The notes: generated from the letters alone by a model not told the origin. Positions 24,701 through 34,409 are shown, counted from the stretch's first letter. The stretch is DNA of 64,000 bases from Bdellovibrionales bacterium (GCA_016716765.1 JADJVA010000004.1:124001-188000), one strand, 5' to 3'. Translations and numbers: made by a program.

Positions 24701-25766
24701 ATCGATTTGAATCAATACTTAAAGAAAAGATTGAAGTAGGCACCGAAGGTACCTTGAACTCGATCACTCCTGGGCTTAGGATTCGAGCCTATGAGCGAGG
24801 CAAGCTGAAGGGAGAACTAAGACTTGGGAAGGTCTATCGATTTTATGATTTGGCTTCGTTGACGAAAATCCTTTTTACCGTATCCGTCACAATGAGGCTC
24901 GTTGAACAGGGCAAGCTCAAGCCTTCGAGGCCGATGACCGACTATCTCCCTTGGTTTCCATCTGAGACCGTCACGGTCAAAGATGTTCTGAGTCATTCTG
25001 GAGGCTTGCCATGGTGGGCTCCATTTTACTCAAAATTAAATGGACCAATTGGACCTGTTTATCGTTGGCGGCAGTTGGAAGCCCATTTGCGGAAAGTGAA
25101 AACAGACCCCAAGGCTCAGGCCGTTTATTCAGACCTTGATTTCCTGATGTTGGGCATGATGATCGAAAATCAGCTCGGTTTACCTCTTGAAGCCATTTGG
25201 GATGACTTCAAAAAAACTTTGAAAATACCTCGTTTGAGTCTTCATTTTAACAAGGGAAATGAGCCAAAATATCTTCGAAAATTCTATGCGCCAACGGAGA
25301 AATGTTCCTGGAGAGGAAAAACCCTACAGGGCGAAGTGCACGATGAAAATTGTTGGTCATTGGGGGCGTCGCCCCTCACGCGGGACTATTTGGGACCATT
25401 GAGGATGTTTCTCAATGGGGCTTGCTCCTGAGAAAATCGTTTTTAGATACGAAAGGTTCGAAATTGATTTCTCAGAAAACTCTCAGGAGATTCGCCCGTC
25501 GAGCGATTCCCAAAAGCAAGGGCGACTGGGCCATGGGATTTATGTTGCCGAGCAAGGGCAAAGCCAGCTGCGGAAAATACTTTTCGTCCCAGAGTTTTGG
25601 GCATACCGGTTTTACGGGTACCTCGTTGTGGTTTGATCCGAGGCGCGATCTTTTGGTGGTGATTCTCTCCAATCGCGTTCATCCCACTCGGGAAAATTCT
25701 CGTTTTGTTGGTCTGCGTCCACAGCTTCACGATTGGGTTGTCGAATCATTGGAGGAAATCTCATGA
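24697..25766 (+). CDS. Beta-lactamase-family serine hydrolase, frame broken by one base
   Basis: A penicillin-binding-protein/class C type hydrolase of about 356 residues once repaired. The SxxK motif is in LASLTKIL, the Tyr motif in AVYSDLDFLMLGM, and the KTG-like motif is HTGFTG. The first frame runs to 25431 and the second picks up as VIGGVAPHAGLFGTIEDVS. One extra base near 25354-25360 joins them exactly at the family's conserved VHDEN...GGVAGHAGLF segment. It lies between LD-carboxypeptidase and Mpl with overlaps at both ends (ATGA at 24697 and 25763), so it is likely a cytosolic wall-peptide or ester hydrolase. The break is probably an assembly error. Confidence 0.78.
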
Positions 25767-27184
25767 TACCTAAGGGCTCACATATTCATTTGATGGGAAT
25801 TGGCGGCACTGCAATGGCCAGTCTCGCAGGGCTTTTGAAGGAGCTCGGCTACAAAATCACGGGAAGTGATTTGAACGTCTATCCCCCCATGTCTACTCAG
25901 TTGGCCGAACTGGGTATTCCTGTGATGGAGGGCTACAAGAAGGAAAACTTAAGAGATCGCCCTGATCTCGTGATTGTCGGAAATGTGATTTCTCGAACGA
26001 ATGAAGAGGCGCAGGCACTTTTAGCAAGCGATATTCCTTATACGAGCCTGCCCAAGGCCCTTGGGGATTATGCGATTGCGGACCGAAATTCAATCGTCGT
26101 GGCAGGAACTCACGGGAAAACGACCACGACAGCACTGGTCGCAGTTCTCGCTGAGGCCTGTGGCTTAAAGCCAGGATTTTTGATTGGGGGGATCCCCATT
26201 AATTTTTCGAAGTCTTTTCGAGTTCCTTTGTCCAATTGGTTTGTGATTGAAGGAGATGAGTACGATACAGCTTTCTTTGATAAGGTTCCAAAATTTGTTC
26301 ATTATCGTCCTCGCTATGCCATTCTGACGAGTGTGGAATTTGATCATGCCGATATTTATCAGGACCTGAATGCAGTTAAAAATGCCTTCGCGCTTCTGAT
26401 TGATAGGATACCTGCCGATGGACTTCTTGTCGTGAATGGCGAGGACCCTCACGCCATGGAATTAGCACAGGCTTGTAGATGCAAAGTCGTTACCTATGGA
26501 TTGGAGAGTGGCGACTATCATGTCTTGGATCGTCGAGTCGAATTGGGACGAAACCAATTTACTGTGGATCACAAGGGACAGCGTTTTGTCGAACTCGCAA
26601 TCAAACAATTTGGTCCTCACAATACTCTCAACTCTCTGGCGGCCTTTGCCCTTGCGCGAGAGCTGAAGTGGCCCCTCGACAAGATACTCGGCGGTATGGC
26701 AAGTTTTCAAGGGGTGAAGAGGCGACAAGAGTTGATCGGTGAGCCAAATGGCATCACGCTCATCGAGGATTTTGCTCATCATCCAACGGCTGTCAGTCTG
26801 ACTCTCAGGACAATGCGTGAGCGTTTTCCTCAACGACGGCTCTTCGGAGTTTTTGAACCCCGATCGGCGACAAGTCGGAGAAAAGTTTTTCAGAAAGATT
26901 ACGTGAAAGCTCTCTTAGGAGCAGATATTGCAATTGTTGCCAAACCCTATGACCAAAGCAAAATTCAAGAAGAAGATAGATTCTCAACGGAAGAACTTGT
27001 GGGTGAGCTTAAAGCGGCGGGAGGTGTTGCCTACGAAGGGCAGGGTGTTTCTCATATTATAGAGCTACTAAAGAATGAATGTCGATCCGGTGACGTTGTT
27101 CTGCTGATGTCCAATGGGGGCTTTGATGGTATCTATTCAAAACTCATTCAAGCCCTGTCGCCTCAAAATGAGACAACGACATGA
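25763..27184 (+). CDS. mpl: UDP-N-acetylmuramate:L-alanyl-gamma-D-glutamyl-meso-diaminopimelate ligase
   Basis: A 473-residue Mur ligase that attaches recycled tripeptide to UDP-MurNAc. The N-terminal Rossmann domain has HLMGIGGTAMASLAGLLKE and GSDLNVYPPMS. The central ATPase has GTHGKTTTTALVA, and the C-terminal domain has LIEDFAHHPTAV and FEPRSATSRRKVFQ. The ATG at 25763 is preferred over an earlier in-frame TTG because GGAGGAAATCTC precedes it, and it overlaps the hydrolase stop. With LdcA upstream the operon covers two steps of murein tripeptide reuse. DAP-type peptidoglycan is implied. Confidence 0.95.
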   Translation: MIPKGSHIHLMGIGGTAMASLAGLLKELGYKITGSDLNVYPPMSTQLAELGIPVMEGYKKENLRDRPDLVIVGNVISRTNEEAQALLASDIPYTSLPKALGDYAIADRNSIVVAGTHGKTTTTALVAVLAEACGLKPGFLIGGIPINFSKSFRVPLSNWFVIEGDEYDTAFFDKVPKFVHYRPRYAILTSVEFDHADIYQDLNAVKNAFALLIDRIPADGLLVVNGEDPHAMELAQACRCKVVTYGLESGDYHVLDRRVELGRNQFTVDHKGQRFVELAIKQFGPHNTLNSLAAFALARELKWPLDKILGGMASFQGVKRRQELIGEPNGITLIEDFAHHPTAVSLTLRTMRERFPQRRLFGVFEPRSATSRRKVFQKDYVKALLGADIAIVAKPYDQSKIQEEDRFSTEELVGELKAAGGVAYEGQGVSHIIELLKNECRSGDVVLLMSNGGFDGIYSKLIQALSPQNETTT

Positions 27185-27298
27185 GACAACGACACGAGAC
27201 GACGTCCAACTGACTGGCTTGCCGTTTGCTTCGTAAATGGGAAAGGGGTCCGTACGCGATTTAATCGAGATAAAGCCCAATAGGACTGAGATAACTTT

Positions 27299-28228
27299 AT
27301 GAAAACGACAAGTGCAAAAGATATTAGCATAATTTGCGGTTTTCTCTTTGCGCTTTCTGTTTCTTCTAGCTGCGGGAAAGCTGACTACCGGGCACTTTCT
27401 TCTGGGCAATCAGCGAACAATAGCAATAATAATGTTCCTGACGACAATGATCCGCCACCGACAATTCCTCCACCTCCAGCGGAGGATCCAGAGCGCTTTC
27501 ACACGAGGGGATCTGGTGGTCAAAAAGGAAATACAAATCAAACTTGTCAAAGTGGAAGGTCCTTTAGGTTGCTTGTCCCTCAGTCTTATTCGCCGGCGAA
27601 TGCGAGCCCTATTGTGGTTGCAACATATGGCCTCGGTGATGACTATCAGAACTTTGATGCGACTATTAAGGCCGGTGGATGGCATCAGACAGCTGAAAAT
27701 AAAAATCTTATTTTAATGACCCCAGCAGATGCAAATAATGATCGGGAAAGTTTTCTTCACCTCATGGGAAGTAATCAGTTGGATGAGCCAGCAACGAAAA
27801 AAGAAATCTCTGATATCATTGAATGCATCTATTATTCGATGGGTACCAAATACAATATCGATACGGAGCGGATTCATTTTATTGGGATGTCGGAAGGGGC
27901 GGTGTTTGCGGGGTATGTTGGACTCGTATCTTCTGAGCAGGTGAAATCCGTGGCTCTTTATGCGGGCGCTATCGGTCACCGTTCCGGTCTCCCTCGTCTT
28001 GTGCCTTCTTTTTTTCTAACAGGGACTGCTGATTTCAGTTTTGATGCGATTCTTGACGTTGCCAAAGATTGGAAAACTGCGGGTCATACGATCAAAGAAG
28101 TTTACCCCTCTGGTGTCGGGCATTCCTTTCTCGGCTTGAGCGCTCAAGTGTCTTCCGATACTGTTTGGACCTGGTTGGATACTGCTGCTGCGGCCTCGCC
28201 CGTGAAAAGCACCTACAAACCAAAATAA
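27299..28228 (+). CDS. Secreted alpha/beta-hydrolase lipoprotein, PHB-depolymerase/feruloyl-esterase-like
   Basis: A 309-residue protein with lipobox SVSSSC and a Pro/Asn-rich linker (residues about 40-65), which would hold the enzyme away from the membrane. The hydrolase core has SYSPANASPIVVATYGLGDD, the nucleophile elbow IGMSEGAVFAGYV, and the late His in PSGVGHSFLGL. An Asp before the His probably lies in LTGTADFSFDAI. The layout matches extracellular esterases related to polyhydroxybutyrate depolymerase (LpqC type), so the substrate is probably an extracellular ester. It is a single gene after mpl. Confidence 0.75.
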   Translation: MKTTSAKDISIICGFLFALSVSSSCGKADYRALSSGQSANNSNNNVPDDNDPPPTIPPPPAEDPERFHTRGSGGQKGNTNQTCQSGRSFRLLVPQSYSPANASPIVVATYGLGDDYQNFDATIKAGGWHQTAENKNLILMTPADANNDRESFLHLMGSNQLDEPATKKEISDIIECIYYSMGTKYNIDTERIHFIGMSEGAVFAGYVGLVSSEQVKSVALYAGAIGHRSGLPRLVPSFFLTGTADFSFDAILDVAKDWKTAGHTIKEVYPSGVGHSFLGLSAQVSSDTVWTWLDTAAAASPVKSTYKPK

Positions 28229-28286
28229 GAACTCTGTACTCAATCTGATTCTCATTCTCATTTTTTGTTCTTGTTCCAGTGCCTGT

Positions 28287-29393
28287 TTATGATTTGCAGA
28301 TGTTCTTATGTGTTTTGCAGAATTCTGTGCAGCCTTTGCCCTGTGTGCCGTACTGGGTACAATATTTTGTCATTGGCGCAAGGCAGGCAGAAGTATTTAC
28401 CATCTGGGAGTCTGAACAGTCGAGAGCTTGGGTTCTAAAGGCTGTCCTTGTCTGATTTTGAGACCCAAGATTTGGGCTCATAGCCACTTGGTTGACCTGG
28501 TGATTGTAGTTAAGAGTGACGTGGCAAGCATCTGCATGCGGGATTTGTTTGCAGAACCCTGAGCAAATCGAATCACTCAAGCGGTTGCCGGGAACAATCT
28601 CCAGACAATAATCATTGATTGGATCAAAGCAAGCGGGTTTTGAGAAGTTTGTCGAATCTGCACAATCTCCCAATTTATTTAGGAGGGACACTGTGTTCGG
28701 ACTCCCTGGCGTGCCCGTTCCATTTCCTGTGCTTGTGCCTGTGTTTGTGATGGGATCTGTGCCCATGGCTTGAGACTCAGAGGAATCGGTGTGCTCTTCG
28801 CCGCCACCGCTGCCGCCACCTTCGCCCCCTCCGCTCTTGGTTGCGAGCGCCACTGCACCGGCCAAAACAGCAGCGCCTCCCAATGTCCAAGCTAAAGTAT
28901 TCGACGTGCTTGCAATGGTACCAAGGTTTGTATTGCAAGAGGCCATGTGGCCGTTCGCGATGTAAGCATAATCCATTTGGGCTTTTGCGGCCTGTGGGAA
29001 AGACGGAGTCATTTTCAAATATCGATCGGCTTCAGCTTTATGGAATTTAATTTGCTCTCCACAAAATTTCACGCAAACCTCACGCGCGGATTCGCAAGCT
29101 GATCCGATGGCGGCGCTTGCCGCCTGACCAGTCTGACTGGCACCTTGCTGAATAATTGCGTTTGGGTTGATCGCAGTGCTTTGCTGGAATCCCATGGTCG
29201 TGATGACAGAGGTAGCAGCACTCTCTTGCGCGCTTTTAGTTGCTAAGCAAGCAGTCGTCATCTTCTGGTAAGTGCTCTCGCAACCCGGATCGCTTGCGCC
29301 TTGCGCGTGGGCCAACAATGGGAGCGCGAACACGACAAGCAGGTGAAGCCTCAAAAATGAAGCAAATCTGAAAACACAGAGACGATTCTCCAT
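28287..29393 (-). CDS. Cys-rich exported protein, family copy 1
   Basis: A 368-residue exported protein (signal LRLHLLVVFALPLLAHAQ). The N-terminal half is helical with cysteines (SACESAREVCVKFCGEQIKF). A hydrophobic segment (LAWTLGGAAVLAGAVALATK) precedes a Gly-rich linker. Two similar C-terminal Cys modules follow: CFDPINDYCLEIV...CSGFCKQ and CLAPMTKYCTQYGTQGKGCT-EFCKTH. It shares this plan with the genes at 29433-30908 and 60720-62136. There is no recognised enzyme motif. It is likely an envelope-anchored, disulfide-bonded structural protein. Confidence 0.68.
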   Translation of the reverse strand: MENRLCVFRFASFLRLHLLVVFALPLLAHAQGASDPGCESTYQKMTTACLATKSAQESAATSVITTMGFQQSTAINPNAIIQQGASQTGQAASAAIGSACESAREVCVKFCGEQIKFHKAEADRYLKMTPSFPQAAKAQMDYAYIANGHMASCNTNLGTIASTSNTLAWTLGGAAVLAGAVALATKSGGGEGGGSGGGEEHTDSSESQAMGTDPITNTGTSTGNGTGTPGSPNTVSLLNKLGDCADSTNFSKPACFDPINDYCLEIVPGNRLSDSICSGFCKQIPHADACHVTLNYNHQVNQVAMSPNLGSQNQTRTAFRTQALDCSDSQMVNTSACLAPMTKYCTQYGTQGKGCTEFCKTHKNICKS

Positions 29394-29432
29394 TTTCTTG
29401 TATTCCCCCTCTTCGTTTTCAAACTGCCCTTC

Positions 29433-30908
29433 TTATTTTTTGCATACTCCCTTATGTGTTTTACAGAACTCTGCGCAGCCTTTGCCCTGAGAGCCATATT
29501 GAGAACAGTATTTGGTCATCGGCGCCTCACACTCAGGTTTGTTCGTCATTTGTGATGACGAGCAATCTGGCTGTCCGGCAGAAGCCAATGTTCTTGTTCC
29601 CGAAGTAGGGACTGCAATTCTGGGACTCATTGAAGGTCCAGATTGAGTTTGTGTTGCGGAGATGTAGCCTGGTGTGCCGCGCGCTGATGATGAGACGTAA
29701 CCTGGAGTGCCGCTGGGTGTCTGCTGAACGCGCGGGTAATATGAGGTACCTGGTGTTCCTGTGTTAAACGGTGATCCAGATGAAGATGTCTGATCTGTTG
29801 TTGCATTTTGATCTATCGGTTGAATTGTTGGGACTCCACCTGGGGTCACGTATCCCACAAGGTATTTGCAGGAGTCAGCTTCAGGCTTTGAAACACAAAA
29901 GCCAGCACATGTTGGATCACCAGAGCGACTTCCTTCTGCGACTTGGAGGCAATAATTGTTAAGTCTATCAAAACAATCAGGGCGGCCATAATTGTCCACA
30001 TCAGAGCAAGTGCCCAGAGAAGCCAATGAGGAGCTAAAGCTTGGATCCTTAGAGATCATTGAGCATTTAGACTTTATATCCTCAGAAGCACTAATCCTGG
30101 CTGATAGAACGGCCACACAATGGTTGGTGGTCCAATACTCAACCATATCATCATAAGTCTGAAATCCCGAGTCCGGGTCGGTGCCAATCGGATCCACCGA
30201 CGTAGGATCGCCAGGAGTGGTGGGTTCACCGCTGGAGGAACCGCTGTCACTATTCCCACTTTTGGTAAGAAGAAAAATCCCACCTGCAGCGGCCGCTGCA
30301 AGGCCAAGTGTGGTGGCGCTTATACCAGTTTCAGCTACGACAGTACCCATTTGTGTTTGGCAACGTTCTGCATTTGCCTTGGCAGTAGCAGCTAAGCCTT
30401 CTTGGCGCTTGGCTTCGGCCTCGTTTTGGGTGGAGGCGGCTACGCTCGCGCTTTTGTTGTGTCTCTGTATTGCCTGTGTACAGATCTGTTCGCATTCTTT
30501 AAGTGTCTTAGCGCAAGAAGCCGACACGTTGGCATTTTTTTCTTGACCGATCAAGGCTGTTTTCTGAGCCTGTTCGGCAGCGAGGTTCAGGCCCGGTCGA
30601 CATGCGAGACTGCCCTCTTGGTGGCCATTTGAGGGGTATTGAAGGCTCTGTCCTGCGGGGCATCCTCCCGAACTAGTTGCGCTCGCCACGCTTACTTGTC
30701 CAGCCACATCATTTGTTGCCATTGCTGTGATACACACTTTTCCAAGTTCCTCATATTCTTTTTGGCAGCCAGGACTTATGTCTGCAATTGCATTATTTTG
30801 ATAAAAAGGTGAGCCAGCCAATCCAAGTGTAAAAAAAACTGCAAGCAATTGCCTTCCCAAACGACTTCTATAGTGACTTCTATTATTTCTTGATTTTAAA
30901 ATTCTCAT
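29433..30908 (-). CDS. Cys-rich exported protein, family copy 2
   Basis: A 491-residue paralogue of the neighbouring 28287-29393 gene. It has an export signal (LLAVFFTLGLAGSPF), helical Cys segment CAKTLKECEQICTQAIQRH, membrane stretch TTLGLAAAAAGGIFLLTKSG and Gly/Ser linker. The Cys modules are CFDRLNNYCLQVAEGSRSGD and CEAPMTKYCSQYGSQGKGCA. A repeated Thr-Pro-Gly-Tyr stretch (GTPGYVSSSARGTPGYISA) links the modules. The ATG at 30908 is preferred; the frame extends 30 codons upstream without support. It is same-strand with its paralogue 39 bp downstream, so a tandem duplication and co-expression are likely. Confidence 0.68.
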   Translation of the reverse strand: MRILKSRNNRSHYRSRLGRQLLAVFFTLGLAGSPFYQNNAIADISPGCQKEYEELGKVCITAMATNDVAGQVSVASATSSGGCPAGQSLQYPSNGHQEGSLACRPGLNLAAEQAQKTALIGQEKNANVSASCAKTLKECEQICTQAIQRHNKSASVAASTQNEAEAKRQEGLAATAKANAERCQTQMGTVVAETGISATTLGLAAAAAGGIFLLTKSGNSDSGSSSGEPTTPGDPTSVDPIGTDPDSGFQTYDDMVEYWTTNHCVAVLSARISASEDIKSKCSMISKDPSFSSSLASLGTCSDVDNYGRPDCFDRLNNYCLQVAEGSRSGDPTCAGFCVSKPEADSCKYLVGYVTPGGVPTIQPIDQNATTDQTSSSGSPFNTGTPGTSYYPRVQQTPSGTPGYVSSSARGTPGYISATQTQSGPSMSPRIAVPTSGTRTLASAGQPDCSSSQMTNKPECEAPMTKYCSQYGSQGKGCAEFCKTHKGVCKK

Positions 30909-31199
30909 CGTCCTGACCTGCCATCCCTTTTTTTGGCCAACATCCCGATCATGCGCATTCGGAAATCGGTATGAGCCAATTTGTATTATTAAATCCAATT
31001 TTTTAGGACTTACGCAGAAGAACGGTCTATCAACTTCATGTCCGAATTTTACGCACCCACAGCAGAGCTAAGCCACGTCCTAATAATAGTACCGCTAATT
31101 CTAAATTGTAGAAATCTGATTGATAGAAAATCGACAAAAAGTTAAAATTCTAGCGCTTTTCGTCTCATTTTGATATGAATATGGCCGAGGGCCATTTTT

Positions 31200-31805
31200 C
31201 TATTGAATTCGGACCGGGGAGGAATGGTGCAATCGGTGTGGCAAGACATGCACAGCGAGGTACAAATAGAAAGCCGTGTAAATGTCGCCAATACCATCAT
31301 CAATAATTTTACGAACATCCTCTAGTTCAGGTGATCCTTCTGTCAATTTGAGAACCTTGATGCTACGACCTTCAGATGCGTCGCTGGCCCAGGCGTAATA
31401 TTCCAGGAAGTCGTCTAGATAGGGATCCTTTGGACGGATCAACAAAATCACCACGTCCTGGCCGCTCAGAATTTGCTCGGGAGTTGAACTCTTCATGCTG
31501 ATGTGGCTCACCTCCACGTTATCGACACGACGTCTTGCAAGGAGTCTCCGGACCACGAGCTCCCATCGCGGCGAAATACACATCCCATCGGAGCAAACAA
31601 ATCGAATTCGGACGGGTGGTTTGTTGTAGAAATCCCTGGCAAGAATTGCCTTATGGCAGCTGACAGTTTCACTCAATCCTGGTCCGGTCCAGCATATGAT
31701 TGCAATCGATAGTATTTCGGGAGTTCGGTTTAGTGCACTATTGATGAATCTCGAAAATGTTTTCAGTCTGGAAATGAACGAAATATGAGATACAAAAATA
31801 ACCAT
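31200..31805 (-). CDS. Low-molecular-weight phosphatase-like fold protein with altered active site
   Basis: A 201-residue protein. From residue about 64, IRFVCSDGMCISPRWELVVR lines up with the low-molecular-weight tyrosine phosphatase/arsenate reductase loop (VCxGNxCRSPmAE). The nucleophile Cys is kept but the critical Arg is Ile. EVSHISMKSSTPEQILSGQD and IKVLKLTEG follow the family pattern, and IIDDGIGDIYTAF resembles the terminal D-P helix. The first 50 residues are basic and hydrophobic and may be a poor start choice. Loss of the Arg suggests it is not an active phosphatase. The assignment is tentative. Confidence 0.45.
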   Translation of the reverse strand: MVIFVSHISFISRLKTFSRFINSALNRTPEILSIAIICWTGPGLSETVSCHKAILARDFYNKPPVRIRFVCSDGMCISPRWELVVRRLLARRRVDNVEVSHISMKSSTPEQILSGQDVVILLIRPKDPYLDDFLEYYAWASDASEGRSIKVLKLTEGSPELEDVRKIIDDGIGDIYTAFYLYLAVHVLPHRLHHSSPVRIQ

Positions 31806-32056
31806 AGTTGAAGGTTACCCCAGAGCAATTGGCGTGCCATTTAGGAAGAGCTGATGTTGCACAAGAGATGAGATTTAGATGGTAAAAAGGAAAAGATCAC
31901 TCAAAACTTTACCAAAAATAAATATTTTACAAATTCGCCTATTCAAAGCCAGAAGGCCCACTCAAATTATTATACGACTCAAAGATGATTACTTCAGATC
32001 AGCCAACAATAGAAAAGAAGTGCCGCCCAATTGTATCACCTCAATTTTTTTGGGTT

Positions 32057-32539
32057 CTATTTGTTATTGTAGAGAGTAATCGCGCTCAGCGAATTTTTTA
32101 TATGTCCTTCGATGAGCTTAGTCGTGTAGGTGACATATAATAAAGTATTGTTTTTTCTATCATAGATTCTTCTGACATTTAGTTCCTTAAAGAGGTTAAA
32201 AAATTTCTTATTAAAGCCACCCTTGTCGACAGAGAAAATATCTTCTCCTTCAGTGCTCTTTTCAATTTTCCTCAAGTCACTTTCAGATATTGGACCCGTT
32301 TGTCGGCATGCAATACTTGAATCTGATGGGTCACTTGAAAAAGTCAGACCAGTTGCTTCCACAGTTGAAATAAAGCAGGTCGCTCCAGATACAATTGGAT
32401 CTTGAAATGCCAATACCTTCAGTCGATTGCTACTTAGGACGTTCCAGCCCCTGGAGCCCATTCTAAATGCGCCGACCTCCTCTGCAAGAACAGATCCGCT
32501 GGCCACTGCAACCATAAGAGCAAAAATACACTTTTTCAT
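32057..32539 (-). CDS. creA: CreA family exported protein
   Basis: A 160-residue protein with signal peptide MKKCIFALMVAVASGSVLA. The body matches CreA: NRLKVLAFQDPIVSGATCFI, DSSIACRQTGPI, RRIYDRKNNTLLYVTYTTKL and IEGHIKNSLSAI, so the family call is good. CreA is a conserved periplasmic protein of uncertain role. The ATG at 32539 has GAGGAAAATT upstream, a better site than the ATG four codons before. Confidence 0.85.
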   Translation of the reverse strand: MKKCIFALMVAVASGSVLAEEVGAFRMGSRGWNVLSSNRLKVLAFQDPIVSGATCFISTVEATGLTFSSDPSDSSIACRQTGPISESDLRKIEKSTEGEDIFSVDKGGFNKKFFNLFKELNVRRIYDRKNNTLLYVTYTTKLIEGHIKNSLSAITLYNNK

Positions 32540-32878
32540 AATTTTCCTCATTCCTGATGTTTATTGTTTTGAAAATTCACAGGGAATCCCCTCTTGAGAG
32601 AGACCTCTATCTAGCTATCACTTTATTGTGGAGTATCCTAACAGTTGGTTCAGCAAAAGCCGAAAGCCTAAATGCTATGAGTGTCGTTAGCAGCAAGGAT
32701 ACAGGTATAATTATTACCATTGAATTCTCCTAAGAACCTTGTAGAAGTTTGTCTCCGATTCGCGGGTCGATAGGCAGAAATTATGGAGCTAGATTTTTTG
32801 TTATCATCGGGATCGTGATGATGAAGGAATTGAGCAAAAAAATGAACAACTAAACAAATCGTTAGGGGAGGCATTTTT
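32540..32878. other. Divergent intergenic region, no gene seen
   Basis: 339 bp between creA and the secreted protein gene at 32879. I see no supportable coding frame. It should contain divergent promoters. A strong ribosome site, GGGGAGG, lies near 32864-32870 for the downstream GTG start. Confidence 0.5.
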
Positions 32879-33760
32879 GTGAATACGCAGAATAGGAAAT
32901 TAAAGGTTCTTAAGAAAATATTGTATCTCTGTCTTTTCGTGTTCGTTCTTGGGGGGGCACGCGATGGCCGGGCCGAGGGGAAAATTGAATCTCATGGTAC
33001 CTATTGGTCAAACGGACATTTTCTTGCTCGACCTCTCAAATCCTCTGAGGACAAGGGAATGTTTGCTGGTCTTGGAACAATGGAACTTGAGGTTAGCTAC
33101 GGGGCTATAGAGGGGCACGATAAGTATGTCGGATTGAACTCTTCGGTTTCAACCAAGTCTCCAGCTGTGCTAGAGAAATTTCGCTCCCTTGATCTCAACA
33201 AAACCTACGTTTTTGTTTATGAATATCCTCATCCCTTAAATCCTGTTTGGAACGATACTCATTCGCTGATCACTGAGATTAAGGATGTTGAACCCATCGG
33301 CTCTGTTCCGCCTTTTGAGAAAATCGATGTGCCAAAGACGGAAGGGCGTTTTGGAAGATACAGTCCCGATGGTTCTCGAAATGGTATTTTGGTTGAGGTC
33401 GAGCGTTGGGGATTCTTCTCAAAGGTCTGCACTTTAACTCTGCACCTGGGCGGCATGGCGGGAGGCCAAGATCTATCAAATGTCTTTACGGATATGGTCA
33501 TTTATGGAGAGAAAAATTGTGCTGCTGCGGAAGCTCTTTTGCCTTTTGCCCGCGAGATCAGAGTGGGTTACTCGCAGGATTTTATTGAAGTCTGGGAAGG
33601 CTCTACTCGAATTGTCCACAGCATCGATGTTTTGACGCAAGCTCATTTAGTTGGGCAAAAGGCCACCGGTTCTATGAGTTTTGACGAAATTCAGAGAGCA
33701 CTTTTGGAAGACCCGGTATTTTTAAAGAAACTGAAGAAGCAGCTTGATCGGAGTGAGTGA
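32879..33760 (+). CDS. Secreted protein of unknown function
   Basis: A 293-residue protein with a signal peptide (ILYLCLFVFVLGGARDGRA). The mature part is beta-rich, with paired segments such as KTYVFVYEYPHPLNPVWND and GILVEVERWGFFSKVCTLTL. It has two cysteines about 42 residues apart and ends in a short helix (LLEDPVFLKKLKKQLD). The GTG start at 32879 is well supported by GGGGAGG 8 bases upstream. It converges on the gene ending at 33903 with a hairpin between. I do not recognise a family. Confidence 0.68.
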   Translation: MNTQNRKLKVLKKILYLCLFVFVLGGARDGRAEGKIESHGTYWSNGHFLARPLKSSEDKGMFAGLGTMELEVSYGAIEGHDKYVGLNSSVSTKSPAVLEKFRSLDLNKTYVFVYEYPHPLNPVWNDTHSLITEIKDVEPIGSVPPFEKIDVPKTEGRFGRYSPDGSRNGILVEVERWGFFSKVCTLTLHLGGMAGGQDLSNVFTDMVIYGEKNCAAAEALLPFAREIRVGYSQDFIEVWEGSTRIVHSIDVLTQAHLVGQKATGSMSFDEIQRALLEDPVFLKKLKKQLDRSE

Positions 33761-33809
33761 AAAGTATCAGTGAATTAGAATTGATTTTTTTGTGCTATCT
33801 AAGCAGAGA

Positions 33810-33832
33810 GGCCGACCCAAGAAGGGCCGGCC
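33810..33832. terminator. Probable bidirectional terminator
   Basis: GGCCGACCC (33810-33818) and GGGCCGGCC (33824-33832) form a 9-bp stem with one G-T pair and a 5-base loop, between two convergent genes. T/A tracts on either side are weak, so termination strength is uncertain. Confidence 0.5.
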
Positions 33833-33902
33833 CAGTGGTGATTGATTATTTCTCACGGATGCCTGCACAGAGTATCATTGTCTCCAAGAAGAAGACCGTG
33901 TA

Positions 33903-34409
33903 TCAGCGGCGACCGCAGGACCGAGTAAAGACTTCGCTACGGCCCCGATGGCATTCAACGACTCGACAGCCCAAAAGGCGTTCGTCTCTGCATTGGAAGA
34001 TGGCATCTCGGGAAGCTTCTCTTTCGGAGGATCCATATCCAGGATCGCTTTTGTAGAAATGACCACGTCCATCATGTCCTTGAGCTACGCATCTGTAAGA
34101 GGTGCTTTCACATCTTTCAACACAGTCCCCGTGTTCTCGAAGGCAAGACCAGCAAGAGTCATGGCCATTGGAGTGTTCCTCATGTCCCCGATCTACCGCG
34201 CGACATTCCATGCCATCGGAAGGGCGACCAGGACGACCTGGAAAGGGCCTGGCGGGCGGAGGTGGTCTATGCCCATCTCGGTGATCACGGATGACGTCAA
34301 TGATATCAAAAAAATCACCGGCCCCACGGGCTTCGCTCTTTTGAGTATGAATGAAAAAGAGCAAAATTGTCGATAGTGCAAAAAGAAGCGAGCTTTTCAT
34401 GTTTTTCAT
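33903..34409 (-). CDS. Small secreted Cys/His/Arg-rich protein of unknown function
   Basis: A 168-residue protein with a signal peptide (SSLLFALSTILLFFIHTQKSEA), then a Pro/Arg-rich stretch (RPPPPARPFPGRPGRP) and eight cysteines arranged in short loops (CWSCLREHGDCVERCES, CRDERLLGCRVVECHRG). This suggests a disulfide-bonded or metal-binding fold. The ATG at 34409 has AAGGGGG upstream. An opposing open frame over the same DNA lacks a ribosome site and is a shadow. Confidence 0.6.
   Translation of the reverse strand: MKNMKSSLLFALSTILLFFIHTQKSEARGAGDFFDIIDVIRDHRDGHRPPPPARPFPGRPGRPSDGMECRAVDRGHEEHSNGHDSCWSCLREHGDCVERCESTSYRCVAQGHDGRGHFYKSDPGYGSSEREASRDAIFQCRDERLLGCRVVECHRGRSEVFTRSCGRR

Noticed and set aside
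31879..32079. Basic 66-codon plus-strand frame
   Set aside because: AT-rich, no ribosome site, no recognisable motif, and its end overlaps the creA 3' end.
33948..34376. Plus-strand frame of 142 codons opposite the Cys/His-rich gene
   Set aside because: It has no ribosome site, no signal or domain, and lies wholly over a better-supported minus-strand gene.
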